From: Microbulbifer sp. VAAF005
GTDB lineage: Bacteria; Pseudomonadota; Gammaproteobacteria; Pseudomonadales; Cellvibrionaceae
Direction of reading: 5' to 3'
Length of the DNA: 64,000 nt
Assembly (NCBI RefSeq): GCF_030012985.1
Contig: NZ_CP120233.1
Coordinates: 1,426,001-1,490,000, forward strand
Below the pieces are notes generated by a model that searched no databases, had not been told where the DNA came from, and worked only from the letters and a program-made list of their open reading frames with translations. Positions 18,597 to 27,034 of this stretch are shown piece after piece; the first letter of the stretch is position 1; each line of letters begins with the position of its first letter. The translations under genes and the position numbers were made by a program.

Positions 18597-18777
18597 CACA
18601 TCACGAGAGTGGCTGACGCCAACGCCAACCTGCCGACCGGGGCAAGGTGGTTCTCTCTCTGCGGCACACAAGGCCTGCGGGGAGGATGGGGCTCTACCAG
18701 AGCAAACCAACCGGATTAGCGAACATCACTTCGCCGCTTCCACGTCAGTCCTCCATAGTTTTACCATTGGAGGGACC
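18597..18777 (+). promoter_or_regulatory. Long structured 5' leader of kbl-tdh; possible glycine-type riboswitch
   Basis: A GC-rich 180-base leader between the promoter and the first ORF. It contains ACGAGAG at 18603, a TGCCGACCGGGGCAA segment at 18631, pyrimidine-rich CTCTCTCT at 18653 and the hairpin GCTCTACCAGAGC at 18690. The order GAGAG, CCGA..GGGGCAA, CTCTC recalls a single glycine aptamer, and glycine is the product of the downstream genes. The fit is only partial: the usual downstream element after CTCTC is not clean. The call is leader RNA with possible glycine sensing. Confidence 0.35.
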
Positions 18778-18993
18778 ATGTCCGAATCACCGTTTTCCAG
18801 TAAAGACATTATCGAAATTCAAATTGCCAGCCAAAGAAGCCACACGGCAGTACGCGCGGTGAGAAGAGGTGATCGTCAGTTGTTGTGGCAACTACTGTTC
18901 GACACTGCCGAAGAGGCATTAAAATTTGCCACCAGTTGCCGCGCCAGTGAGCACCCTATTTCGGCCCATGAGGCCTGCGAACTGGCGGGATAA
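18778..18993 (+). CDS. Small protein of unknown function upstream of kbl
   Basis: A 71-residue protein starting MSESPFSSKDIIEIQIAS. The ATG is preceded by GGAGGG at ideal spacing, which is why I reject a longer frame starting 77 codons upstream through the leader. It has no signal peptide or membrane segment and two cysteines near the end (TSCRASEH, HEACELAG). The Cys and His residues could bind metal, but no motif is complete. It lies 78 bases before kbl under the same promoter and so is co-transcribed with threonine degradation. It is not a plausible Thr-rich leader peptide. No family recognised. Confidence 0.6.
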   Translation: MSESPFSSKDIIEIQIASQRSHTAVRAVRRGDRQLLWQLLFDTAEEALKFATSCRASEHPISAHEACELAG

Positions 18994-19071
18994 AGTAGAA
19001 CCAACAGGCGCCGCGAGCTCGCGCCCGTTACCCTGTGCCAAGAGCACCCGACAGGAGCTAAAAACAATACC

Positions 19072-20271
19072 ATGTCAAAGCCAGAACAATTCTTTGAGCA
19101 CCTGCGCAGCGAACTCAAACAGATCGATGCAGACGGCCTGTACAAACGCGAGCGGATCATTACCTCCCAGCAGGCCGCTGAGATCCAGGTGAACAACGAC
19201 ACCCAGGTACTGAATTTTTGTGCGAACAATTACCTGGGCCTGGCCAACCACCCGGACTTGATTGAAGCGGCTAAAGAGGGGCTCGAACAGTACGGCTTCG
19301 GCATGGCATCGGTGCGTTTTATCTGCGGCACCCAGGACATTCACAAAGCGCTGGAATCGCGCCTGTCTGAATTCCTGGAAACCGAAGACACCATTCTTTA
19401 CACCTCTTGCTTCGACGCCAATGGCGGCCTGTTTGAAACGCTGCTGGGCCCGGAAGATGCCATCATCTCCGACTCCCTCAACCACGCCTCCATCATCGAC
19501 GGCGTGCGCCTGTGTAAAGCCAAGCGCTACCGCTACGCCAACAACGATATGGCGGAACTGGAGAAGCAGCTACAGGCCGCAGACGCCGCTGGCGCCAAGA
19601 CCAAACTGATCGCCACTGATGGCGTTTTCTCTATGGACGGAGTTATCGCCAACCTCAAAGCCGTGTGCGACTTGGCCGACCAATACAATGCCCTGGTAAT
19701 GGTGGACGACTCCCACGCAGTGGGCTTCCTCGGTGACCACGGCCGTGGCACCCATGAATACTGCGATGTGATTGACCGCGTCGATATTATTACCGGCACC
19801 CTGGGCAAGGCCCTGGGCGGCGCTTCCGGCGGCTTTACTTCTGGCCGCAAGGAAATTATCGATATGCTGCGCCAGCGTTCGCGCCCCTATCTGTTCTCCA
19901 ACTCTGTAGCCCCGGCGATCGTCACCGCCTCTCTGAAAGTGTTGGATATGCTGACTGAAGGCGGCGAGCTGCGTGAACAGCTGCGCGACAACTCCGCATA
20001 CTTCCGCAAGCGTATGTCCGAAGCCGGCTTTACCCTGGCTGGTGCCGACCACCCGATCATCCCGGTGATGATTGGCGATGCTGCCCTGGCGCAGAAAATG
20101 GCTGACAAGATGCTGGAGCGCGGTATCTACGTAGTGGGCTTCTTCTATCCGGTAGTGCCCAAGGGCCAGGCCCGCATCCGCACCCAGATGTCCGCCGCCC
20201 ACACCCGCGAGCAGCTCGACCAGTGTATCGATGCCTTCATTGAAGTTGGCCGCGAACTGAATATTATCTAA
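19072..20271 (+). CDS. kbl: 2-amino-3-ketobutyrate CoA ligase (glycine C-acetyltransferase)
   Basis: A 399-residue PLP enzyme of the alpha-oxoamine synthase family. It cleaves 2-amino-3-ketobutyrate with CoA to glycine and acetyl-CoA, the second step of threonine degradation. It is full length. The PLP lysine is K246 in [32 protein letters not shown] and [13 protein letters not shown] are family signatures. It is followed after 85 bases by tdh, which makes its unstable substrate, so the two form an operon as in E. coli. The promoter and leader at 18562-18777 probably control it. Confidence 0.97.
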   Translation: MSKPEQFFEHLRSELKQIDADGLYKRERIITSQQAAEIQVNNDTQVLNFCANNYLGLANHPDLIEAAKEGLEQYGFGMASVRFICGTQDIHKALESRLSEFLETEDTILYTSCFDANGGLFETLLGPEDAIISDSLNHASIIDGVRLCKAKRYRYANNDMAELEKQLQAADAAGAKTKLIATDGVFSMDGVIANLKAVCDLADQYNALVMVDDSHAVGFLGDHGRGTHEYCDVIDRVDIITGTLGKALGGASGGFTSGRKEIIDMLRQRSRPYLFSNSVAPAIVTASLKVLDMLTEGGELREQLRDNSAYFRKRMSEAGFTLAGADHPIIPVMIGDAALAQKMADKMLERGIYVVGFFYPVVPKGQARIRTQMSAAHTREQLDQCIDAFIEVGRELNII

Positions 20272-20356
20272 ACCAAACAGCGGTGCTGATACGGTAATTC
20301 TCACAAGGAATTCACCGGAGCGGCACCGCGCCCTGCCATTTGTAGTTTTAAAAACA

Positions 20357-21382
20357 ATGAAAGCACTATCCAAGCTGAAATCTGAAGTGGGAATCTGGCT
20401 TACCGATGTGGAAACCCCCACACCAGGCCACAACGACCTGCTGATCAAGATTCACAAAACCGCGATTTGCGGTACCGACATGCATATCTACAACTGGGAT
20501 GAATGGTCTCAAAAGACTATTCCTGTCCCTATGGTGGTTGGTCACGAATATGTGGGTGAAGTTGTCGGTATGGGACAGGAAGTTGCAGGTTTCCAGGTGG
20601 GCGACCGTGTTTCCGGTGAAGGCCATATTACCTGCGGCCACTGCCGCAACTGTCGCGCCGGCCGCCGCCACTTGTGCCGCAACACTTACGGTGTCGGTGT
20701 CGACCGCCCCGGAGCTTTTGCAGAGTATCTGGTAATCCCCGCGCTCAATGCCTTCAAGATCCCGGATAATATTTCTGACGATCTCGCCTCTATTTTCGAT
20801 CCCCTCGGTAATGCGGTACACACGGCCCTGTCTTTCGACCTGGTAGGCGAAGATGTACTGATTACCGGCGCCGGCCCTATCGGTATTATGGCTGCAGCAG
20901 TCGCCAAACATGTTGGCGCACGCCATGTAGTTATCACCGATATCAATGAATACCGCCTGGACCTGGCACGCAAGATGGGCGCTACCCGCGCCGTAAACGT
21001 TGCCAAGGAAAACCTCAGCGATGTGATGAACGAGCTGGGAATGAGCGAAGGCTTTGATGTTGGCCTGGAGATGTCCGGCGTACCCGTCGCCTTCCGCGAT
21101 ATGATCGCCGCGATGAATCACGGGGGCAAAATTGCCATGCTCGGTATCCCCGCAGGTGAAATGGCGATCGACTGGGGGCAGGTTATTTTTAAAGGCCTGA
21201 TGATCAAAGGTATTTACGGCCGTGAGATGTTTGAGACCTGGTATAAAATGGCCAGCCTGATTCAATCCGGCCTGGATTTAACCCCAATTATTACTCACCA
21301 GTTTTCGATCGATGACTTCCAACAAGGCTTCGATACCATGGGATCTGGTGAATCCGGTAAGGTTATCCTGAACTGGAAATAA
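20357..21382 (+). CDS. tdh: L-threonine 3-dehydrogenase
   Basis: A 341-residue zinc alcohol-dehydrogenase-type enzyme. It oxidises L-threonine to 2-amino-3-ketobutyrate with NAD, passing the product to Kbl. The catalytic zinc ligand Cys38 lies in [14 protein letters not shown], followed by [10 protein letters not shown]. The structural zinc cysteines are in [15 protein letters not shown]. The NAD site is [12 protein letters not shown]. The length equals E. coli Tdh (341). It is the last gene of the unit: a 12-pair hairpin lies five bases beyond the stop. The same window encodes hom and thrC, so threonine synthesis and breakdown are about 20 kb apart. Confidence 0.98.
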   Translation: MKALSKLKSEVGIWLTDVETPTPGHNDLLIKIHKTAICGTDMHIYNWDEWSQKTIPVPMVVGHEYVGEVVGMGQEVAGFQVGDRVSGEGHITCGHCRNCRAGRRHLCRNTYGVGVDRPGAFAEYLVIPALNAFKIPDNISDDLASIFDPLGNAVHTALSFDLVGEDVLITGAGPIGIMAAAVAKHVGARHVVITDINEYRLDLARKMGATRAVNVAKENLSDVMNELGMSEGFDVGLEMSGVPVAFRDMIAAMNHGGKIAMLGIPAGEMAIDWGQVIFKGLMIKGIYGREMFETWYKMASLIQSGLDLTPIITHQFSIDDFQQGFDTMGSGESGKVILNWK

Positions 21383-21387
21383 GTCCC

Positions 21388-21414
21388 AATGGCTGCAGGT
21401 TTCCTGCAGCCATT
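21388..21414 (+). terminator. Terminator of kbl-tdh
   Basis: AATGGCTGCAGG and CCTGCAGCCATT form a perfect 12-pair stem with a TTT loop, starting five bases past the tdh stop. The tail is CCTACCTACTTTT, a late and short T run. Confidence 0.7.
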
Positions 21415-21999
21415 CCTACCTACTTTTCAGCAATAATTTCGTACCCCTCCCATTTCTAGCACCCAGTATCCGCATACACTTCAAGCTAGACCGGTAATAA
21501 AAAGACTTCCAAAACTTCAATTATCTCAGGAAATTATATCTTTTGATTTAAAATAGAGACTCGTAAAATCACCTTAAGCTAATTTTTTCCATTATGAAAT
21601 TTTCAAAAATAAGTTATATTATCTTCCCAATACGATAGAAAAATTTACATATGGATCTCATTCAATCAGCATCTGGAATAATCAGCCTAAGAATCCCCAC
21701 CCTTATTTAAGGTAATCGAAGCACTCAATATTTCAGCTCTTTTCTACCAAACCATAAGCACTGCCCCGAACAGCCTGAGGCTAAATCATAGCCACAGCAA
21801 CCGTTACCTCCCACCTCAACAATTCTCTCTAAATTAGCATACGGAAAATATATTTACCTACTCCTGAAAAGCATGAGATAGTAGCCACAGTGCTCACCTT
21901 GATATTTGCACAATCGTTCCAAGATATTGGAGTGTTATAGCTTTCTAATTGTGTTGATTTCGGGCAGCAACCATAATACTAACCAGGTAAATATTAAGT
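21415..21999. other. AT-rich non-coding stretch
   Basis: About 585 bases without a gene, marking the change from GC-rich core to AT-rich accessory sequence. No tRNA, integrase gene or direct-repeat attachment site was seen at the boundary. Confidence 0.5.
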
Positions 22000-22356
22000 A
22001 TGTTAAGAATTGAAGCTTTTAAACTGATAAGCTTAGCGGCAGTACTGTCAGTATTTTCTATGCCTCTACAAGCATATGAATATGTTGAGAAAATGAATAT
22101 AACAAATGTGGGGGTCAGCAATACTTCAAATACATTTGTCGTGTATGTTGACCGAGAAGTTCCGGGTTCTGTTTGCTCTGAGACAAAGAGATTCAAGTTT
22201 TCCCTTGATGATGAAGATGCCACAGACATTGTAGTAACACTGGCTACTAGTGCATTCATCGCCAATAAACCAGTACAATTTCAGTATGATGTTGGGGAAT
22301 CAAACTGCCTATCAAAGGGGCAATCAGCGGGTTTTGTTAAGCTGTTTCACGACTAA
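22000..22356 (+). CDS. Small secreted two-cysteine protein
   Basis: A 118-residue protein of unknown function with a signal peptide (MLRIEAFKLISLAAVLSVFS, ending near LQAYEY). The mature part has two cysteines (GSVCSE and ESNCLS) 43 residues apart around VTLATSAFIANKPVQFQY, the pattern of the proteins at 7632, 10391 and 22449. Before the first Cys, NTFVVYVDREVPGS fits a beta strand like VYLDQTVGPDS in the 10391 protein. It lies 92 bases upstream of another family member in the same orientation, a probable tandem duplication that has since diverged. Confidence 0.75.
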   Translation: MLRIEAFKLISLAAVLSVFSMPLQAYEYVEKMNITNVGVSNTSNTFVVYVDREVPGSVCSETKRFKFSLDDEDATDIVVTLATSAFIANKPVQFQYDVGESNCLSKGQSAGFVKLFHD

Positions 22357-22448
22357 AGCAACCGTACAAAATATTACAGCCAACCACTAAAGCTGAGCTT
22401 CTAAGCACAACCTTACACCAACTAACATCAAAGGGAATAAAAGTAACA

Positions 22449-22787
22449 ATGAAAAAAATATTCAACAAAAAAATTCTAGCCATTAGTGCACTAGTAGCAT
22501 CCAACGCAGCTCAAGCCGCACTACCAAATACCGAGCAGACAATCACCATGATTGATATCCATAGCGATTATGCAATTATTTGGCTATCTACAGATCTATC
22601 AAGCCCGCCACCATCTTCATGCGCAGAGTACAAAGCTGTATCCTGTAATATTGGTGAGGAATTCTGTAGCCTCATGACCAGTGTGGCCCTATCTGCCAAG
22701 GCTATGAATAAGCAGGTTGAATTTGCATTTGATAATTCATGCAATGATGTGTTTGGTAACGCTTCCAGATTCAGGATGATGGATTAA
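22449..22787 (+). CDS. Small secreted four-cysteine protein
   Basis: A 112-residue protein of unknown function with a signal peptide (MKKIFNKKILAISALVASN, ending AAQAA). The mature part has four cysteines (SSCAEY, VSCNIG, EFCSLM, NSCNDV). The first and last are 39 residues apart and enclose MTSVALSAKAMNKQVEFAFD, as in the other three members of this family in the window. AAGGGAATAAAAGTAAC before the ATG supplies a ribosome site. A long imperfect hairpin follows the stop. Function unknown; extracytoplasmic location is likely. Confidence 0.75.
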   Translation: MKKIFNKKILAISALVASNAAQAALPNTEQTITMIDIHSDYAIIWLSTDLSSPPPSSCAEYKAVSCNIGEEFCSLMTSVALSAKAMNKQVEFAFDNSCNDVFGNASRFRMMD

Positions 22788-22813
22788 AATATTTGATGTC
22801 TTTTTAGCGAAAC

Positions 22814-22863
22814 AAAGGCACTTTCAGCAAAATCTTCATTTTAGATTTTCTGCAGGTGCCTTT
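22814..22863 (+). terminator. Long imperfect hairpin after the 22449 gene
   Basis: AAAGGCAC and a following AT-rich arm pair with AGATTTTCTGCAGGTGCCTTT across a short loop, about 27 bases after the stop codon. Downstream TCATCTTTTG gives a weak T run. Confidence 0.5.
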
Positions 22864-22995
22864 GATATCATCTTTTGAGTAAAGACATACGTAACCTCCC
22901 ATAAAATAAAGATTTAACGAATTTTATTCGACATATTAAAAAGCAAAAAACAACCTAACTTTACCCACTATTGCTATATTAACAAACCCTAAAAA

Positions 22996-23313
22996 ATGAA
23001 AGATTGGACACTCATTAACAGCGACAAATTTGGACCCATATCAAAAATTGTGGCAGTTTTTCAAGTTGGGCCACCACTTAAGGATTTAGCCATCCCTTGC
23101 ATAAAAATAAAAATTCTTGAAAATAAGAGCGGAAAATTTATTGGCACCCCAAACATTGCGGTAATGGGTCAAGATGACCATCCCCAATGGATCAGCGGCT
23201 TCGGAGAAACGCCGGAGGCAGCATTAATAGATACTCTCGAAGAATTTTATAACACAGCCAAAAAAGTTAGCGAAGAGGATTTTGTCTATAGTAAAAGTGA
23301 TGATTTTCTTTAA
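22996..23313 (+). CDS. Hypothetical protein, 105 residues
   Basis: A soluble 105-residue protein without signal peptide or membrane segment. The middle reads ISGFGETPEAALIDTLEEF. The GETPEAAL phrase followed by an amphipathic helix resembles the HicB-type fold, in which a strand pair leads into G-x-T-x-x-E-A-L and a helix. This is a loose likeness and no HicA partner is adjacent. It is followed 78 bases on by another small ORF in the same direction. Function unknown. Confidence 0.5.
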   Translation: MKDWTLINSDKFGPISKIVAVFQVGPPLKDLAIPCIKIKILENKSGKFIGTPNIAVMGQDDHPQWISGFGETPEAALIDTLEEFYNTAKKVSEEDFVYSKSDDFL

Positions 23314-23391
23314 TCCGGCCAAATAATGAACCGTCAAAATCACCTTTTGATTGAACTTCCCTGCCTCAACGTTATGTGTAATTAGATACCA

Positions 23392-23583
23392 ATGGATAAG
23401 CAAGAAAAGCTATTAATTGAAATTAGAGATGAACTTAAAAATTTGAATGTACAAATAAAATGGGTTATAGAAAAAGCAAAAAATGCTGAAGAAAACGACA
23501 GAGGAAACGAGGCACACATCCAAACTATCGTCAACCCTACAAGAAAGGGAAGACAGTGGGACATTTTGGGGGAGCCCTTATAA
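23392..23583 (+). CDS. Small hypothetical protein with a helical N-terminus
   Basis: A 63-residue protein. Residues 1-40 (MDKQEKLLIEIRDELKNLN and onward) form a charged amphipathic helix with heptad-like spacing, then NPTRKGRQWDILGEPL. No signal peptide or known motif. No strong ribosome site is visible, so its reality is uncertain. An overlapping frame at 23483-23671 looks less protein-like. Confidence 0.4.
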   Translation: MDKQEKLLIEIRDELKNLNVQIKWVIEKAKNAEENDRGNEAHIQTIVNPTRKGRQWDILGEPL

Positions 23584-23901
23584 TTTTAGGCTTGACTGCT
23601 TATGCTTTACTTTCCAAATGAAATATAACCACCTAATTAAGTCCATATTCAAAGGCCTTAAAGCCGACTAACCCTCCGACCCTGATTATTGAAGGGCTTA
23701 TACAATTACGAAAAACCAGTAAATAAAGATATAGCAGTCACCCAGTATTATGAAATATGAAAACTGCAATATATTGAGAAACTTTTGGCTATAAAATATG
23801 TGCCACCGACACCTCACAATATAGCTCAACAGGAAGCTTCGAACGATGTTCCCACTTAAGAAATTCTGTTTATCGATTTATAGCTTATAATTTGAGCGAA
23901 C
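23584..23901. other. AT-rich non-coding stretch upstream of the AraC-type regulator
   Basis: About 320 bases with no gene. It presumably holds the promoter of the regulator gene at 23902; no clear operator or hairpin was seen. Confidence 0.45.
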
Positions 23902-24978
23902 ATGGTAAGTTACTCCGCATCTAATTTTTTACAGATAGCCTTTATCACCCTATCGACTCTAGGTATTGCATTACTTTGGGCGCAAAACCGCTTTACAGCA
24001 ATCCGATACTTATTAGGCGCCACTGCATTATTGATGGTATTTAATTTTGTAGAAGAAACGAAAGTGGTTAATCTTGGCTATTTAATCACGCCTTCGTTCT
24101 CATTATTGATGGGCCCATTATTTTTTGCTGTGGTTGCACAATTAATATCCACCAATTATCAACAACAGCGTAAACACTGGGTGCACTTAGTACCAGCAGC
24201 AATCAGTTTATTATTTAATCACTGGCCCCAGTGGGTTTTAGCGGCCGGTACTTTAAGTCAGATTGTTTATTTCTCATTAAGTATAAAAGCGCTTATTCGA
24301 TATCAACATATCTTGCCCCAAAACCGCTCCGATGCTAACAAATTGAGAGCTGATTGGGTTAAGCGTATCCTATGGGTTCTGGTTGGCGTTGCACTGGTGG
24401 ATGCAGTGCGGCATAACTTGCAACCTTACTTACCCATTCCTCTTTTGCTCAGATGGTACCTTGTTATGCAACTGAGCTATTTTTTGATTGTTGCTTTGCT
24501 TGTAATTCGCGCGGTTAGGGAACCGCAGCTATTTGCGGGTTTAACCGATGGTGAACAAGCGCTGGGCTTATCCGTAATAGAGGGTTGTGACAAGGGAAAG
24601 TGCAAAGCTGACGAAACGACTCAGGCGGATACGCTTTTCGAGGAGCTTAACAAACAGGTTCATAGTCAACAGCTCTATCGCCTACCAAGGCTATCCCTCC
24701 GGGACTTGGCACAACATACAGGGCTTGGAGAGAAAGATATTTCCTGGGCCATCAATCAGGGCTATGGCGGTAACTTTAATGACTATGTTAATGCCCAACG
24801 TTTGGCAGATGTAGTTTCGCAACTTGATTCAGTAAAAGAGAGTGATTCGGACAAAAAAGTTCGTCTCCTCGATATTGCACTTGAAGCGGGCTTTAACTCT
24901 AAATCCAGCTTCAACAGCCTGTTTAAGCGCCACCTTGGGATGACTCCTAGTCAGTATTTAGCAGCAAAACCTCAATAA
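23902..24978 (+). CDS. Membrane-bound AraC-family transcriptional regulator
   Basis: A 358-residue protein with six to seven predicted membrane segments in residues 1-210 (FLQIAFITLSTLGIALLW, FSLLMGPLFFAVVAQLI, YFLIVALLVIRAV) and a cytoplasmic AraC/XylS domain at about residues 255-355. The second helix-turn-helix is well formed: LLDIALEAGFNSKSSFNSLFK, then HLGMTPSQYL. Regulators of this layout sense a signal in the membrane and act on nearby genes. The next gene, 90 bases on in the same direction, encodes an exported amidohydrolase and is the natural target (inference). Bases immediately before the ATG show no strong ribosome site. Confidence 0.85.
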   Translation: MVSYSASNFLQIAFITLSTLGIALLWAQNRFTAIRYLLGATALLMVFNFVEETKVVNLGYLITPSFSLLMGPLFFAVVAQLISTNYQQQRKHWVHLVPAAISLLFNHWPQWVLAAGTLSQIVYFSLSIKALIRYQHILPQNRSDANKLRADWVKRILWVLVGVALVDAVRHNLQPYLPIPLLLRWYLVMQLSYFLIVALLVIRAVREPQLFAGLTDGEQALGLSVIEGCDKGKCKADETTQADTLFEELNKQVHSQQLYRLPRLSLRDLAQHTGLGEKDISWAINQGYGGNFNDYVNAQRLADVVSQLDSVKESDSDKKVRLLDIALEAGFNSKSSFNSLFKRHLGMTPSQYLAAKPQ

Positions 24979-25068
24979 TGGTTACTTTGGACGTGCAAAA
25001 TCTGGATTTCGGACGCTAGAAGCTGATAATTTTGGCATTTTGGCCTCTTTGATTCAAAAGAGGTCATT

Positions 25069-26499
25069 ATGAGGTTTTCTTCCTATTTTGCTCGTTCATG
25101 GAAAGCAGCGGTAGCTATTTTAGTGTTCATTAGCGTTGCTGCGCTCGGATCTTGGGGATGTGCATGGTACTTCCCTCCCTCTTCCTACGGGTTAGCTGAA
25201 CAGAATGCTCGCATTGTAGTTACCGATATCACAGTCATCGACACCCAGCATAATACAGCCGCAAGTAACCAAAACCTCGTCATTCAAGATGGAAGAATTA
25301 CCCAAATAACTAGCGATGTAATACTTGAGATTGAAGGCGAGCTGAGGATTAATGGCCTGGGTAAATATGTGATGCCAGGCTTAATCGATATGCACAGCCA
25401 TGTATGGGGTCGGTCCGATCTACTAGCTATGCTTGCGCACGGCGTCACTCGCACAAGAGTTATGGCTGGCAATTCCCCTCAGCGTATCCTTAAAAAATGG
25501 ATCGATACTGGGAATATAGCCGGCCCTCATATTGTGTTATCCGGTGCACCTGTTAATCAACATTCCCACTATGCCAGTGGCCGACACCACAAGTTTATTG
25601 GTAGTAAAGAAGAGGCTCGCCAGCTGGTTCGCCAGCAATATCAGCAGGGGTACCAACAAGTTAAAGTTTATGACGGCTTATCCCGTGAGGTTTTCTTCGC
25701 TATAGCTGATGAGGCGCAAAAGCTCGGCATGCCTTTAGCTGGCCACCCGCCTTTTGGTATTACTCTCAATGAATACTTATCGGCTAAACCGCAGTCATTA
25801 GAGCATGTGGAAATGATCTTTCAGGCACATTTGAACTACGATTATCAGCAGGAGAGCTTCGATGAAATTGTGCAGCAACTATTAGATAGCAACGTACCAG
25901 TTAGCCCTACATTAATCGTATATGACAACGTAGCACAGGTCGCGCAGCATGGGCCAGACTACTGGCACAGCGTAGCTGATGATCTCGAGCTCAATCACCC
26001 CGCGATAAAAGCAATGGGTGAGCAGAAGGTTAATGGGATACATAGCGCTAAAGCGCAACAGGATTGGCAGGGTAAATCCAACATTTTCGGAGATATGGCC
26101 AAGCAGCTAAACCAAGCCGGTGTTGAGATACTGATAGCATCAGACGGAGGAACCTTCTATACGCCCAACGGCTTGGGCACTATTCAAGAAATGCAACGAT
26201 TAGTGGAGGTGGGGATTCCTGTTAAAGATGTATTGCGAGCAGCAACCCATCATCCAGCAAAAGCATTGGGCATTAACGATAAGGTGGGCTCAGTTTCCAC
26301 AGGCTTTAATGCCGAACTATTATTGCTCGAAGACGATCCACGAGAAAACTTGAACACACTCACCAAGCCCCTAGGGGTAATTTTGGATCAGAGCTACTAC
26401 GATAGACATAGCCTTAGTGAAATGAAAGAGCTAGCCAAAAGCACAGGATCGAAAAGTAAATTCTATTTTTGGTGGATTGTGGATAATTATATTTATTAG
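25069..26499 (+). CDS. Membrane-anchored amidohydrolase-superfamily protein
   Basis: A 476-residue protein. Residues 13-35 (AVAILVFISVAALGSWGC) are a signal anchor or a lipoprotein-like signal, placing the catalytic part in the periplasm. The amidohydrolase fold shows the metal-binding HxH in MPGLIDMHSHVWG, GHPPFGI and LEHVEMIF for later metal ligands, and the catalytic Asp in ILIASDGGTFY. A short beta-sandwich at the C-terminus ends in FYFWWIVDNYIY, an unusual aromatic tail. Substrate unknown; imidazolonepropionase- or prolidase-like members of this subgroup cleave ring amides or dipeptides. AAGAGGT precedes the ATG. It is paired with the AraC-type regulator upstream. Confidence 0.82.
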   Translation: MRFSSYFARSWKAAVAILVFISVAALGSWGCAWYFPPSSYGLAEQNARIVVTDITVIDTQHNTAASNQNLVIQDGRITQITSDVILEIEGELRINGLGKYVMPGLIDMHSHVWGRSDLLAMLAHGVTRTRVMAGNSPQRILKKWIDTGNIAGPHIVLSGAPVNQHSHYASGRHHKFIGSKEEARQLVRQQYQQGYQQVKVYDGLSREVFFAIADEAQKLGMPLAGHPPFGITLNEYLSAKPQSLEHVEMIFQAHLNYDYQQESFDEIVQQLLDSNVPVSPTLIVYDNVAQVAQHGPDYWHSVADDLELNHPAIKAMGEQKVNGIHSAKAQQDWQGKSNIFGDMAKQLNQAGVEILIASDGGTFYTPNGLGTIQEMQRLVEVGIPVKDVLRAATHHPAKALGINDKVGSVSTGFNAELLLLEDDPRENLNTLTKPLGVILDQSYYDRHSLSEMKELAKSTGSKSKFYFWWIVDNYIY

Positions 26500-26965
26500 C
26501 AACGATACCAATTAAATAAACTAAGAATGTAACCCACAAAAGAGAAAGACCAGCCGAATTAGAAGGATATTACTTGTAAATGGGTAGAGTCTCCCCACAA
26601 AGTTAAGGTGTCCAAACCTACCAATAACTTCACTCAGAACTATCTAATTCGGCTAGTAAGCCATACAAACCTCGAACCCGAAGTTTAAAAATAGATTCTT
26701 CAACCTGAGGCTTACTACCAGTGATTCAATGAGTTCGAAGTGAAAATTTACAAAATATAGGCACAAAAATGATCTTATTGGATTTTATTAAGTTTGTTTT
26801 AATATCAAAGCTACGTAAAATCGATGGATATGTATCGGCATATAAAGTTTACATGAATGAGTCTCTATGAGGTTCAAGTAAGCTACAAGAGAGACCTAAG
26901 AAGTCTGAAAAAGACTCATCTACTTAAAGGAGAACGCTAGAGCAATATAAGAATAAGTAAAAGGC
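26500..26965. other. AT-rich non-coding stretch with a spaced inverted repeat
   Basis: About 465 bases without a gene. AGCCGAATTAGA at 26552-26563 has an exact inverted copy at 26643-26654. The 79-base interval contains GGGTAGAGTCTCCCC and no open frame. It could be a small non-autonomous element or an insertion-sequence scar, but no target-site duplication was found. Confidence 0.4.
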
Positions 26966-27000
26966 GCTGACCCAAGGTGCTACCAACACCAGGGGCCAGC
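26966..27000 (-). terminator. Hairpin flanking the group II intron 3' side
   Basis: Read on the minus strand, GCTGGCCCCTGGTG and CACCTTGGGTCAGC form an interrupted stem followed by GCCTTTT, a terminator-like structure. It lies about 35 bases beyond the predicted intron 3' end. Confidence 0.5.
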
Positions 27001-27034
27001 TAACCAAATTGATACAGACACTATCAAAAGTCGA

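Noticed and set aside
18547..18777. N-terminal 77-codon extension of the small ORF before kbl
   Set aside because: It runs through the predicted promoter, start point and leader; the internal ATG has a near-perfect ribosome site.
23392..23671. Overlapping second small frame at 23483-23671
   Set aside because: No ribosome site, and its composition looks less protein-like than the frame at 23392.
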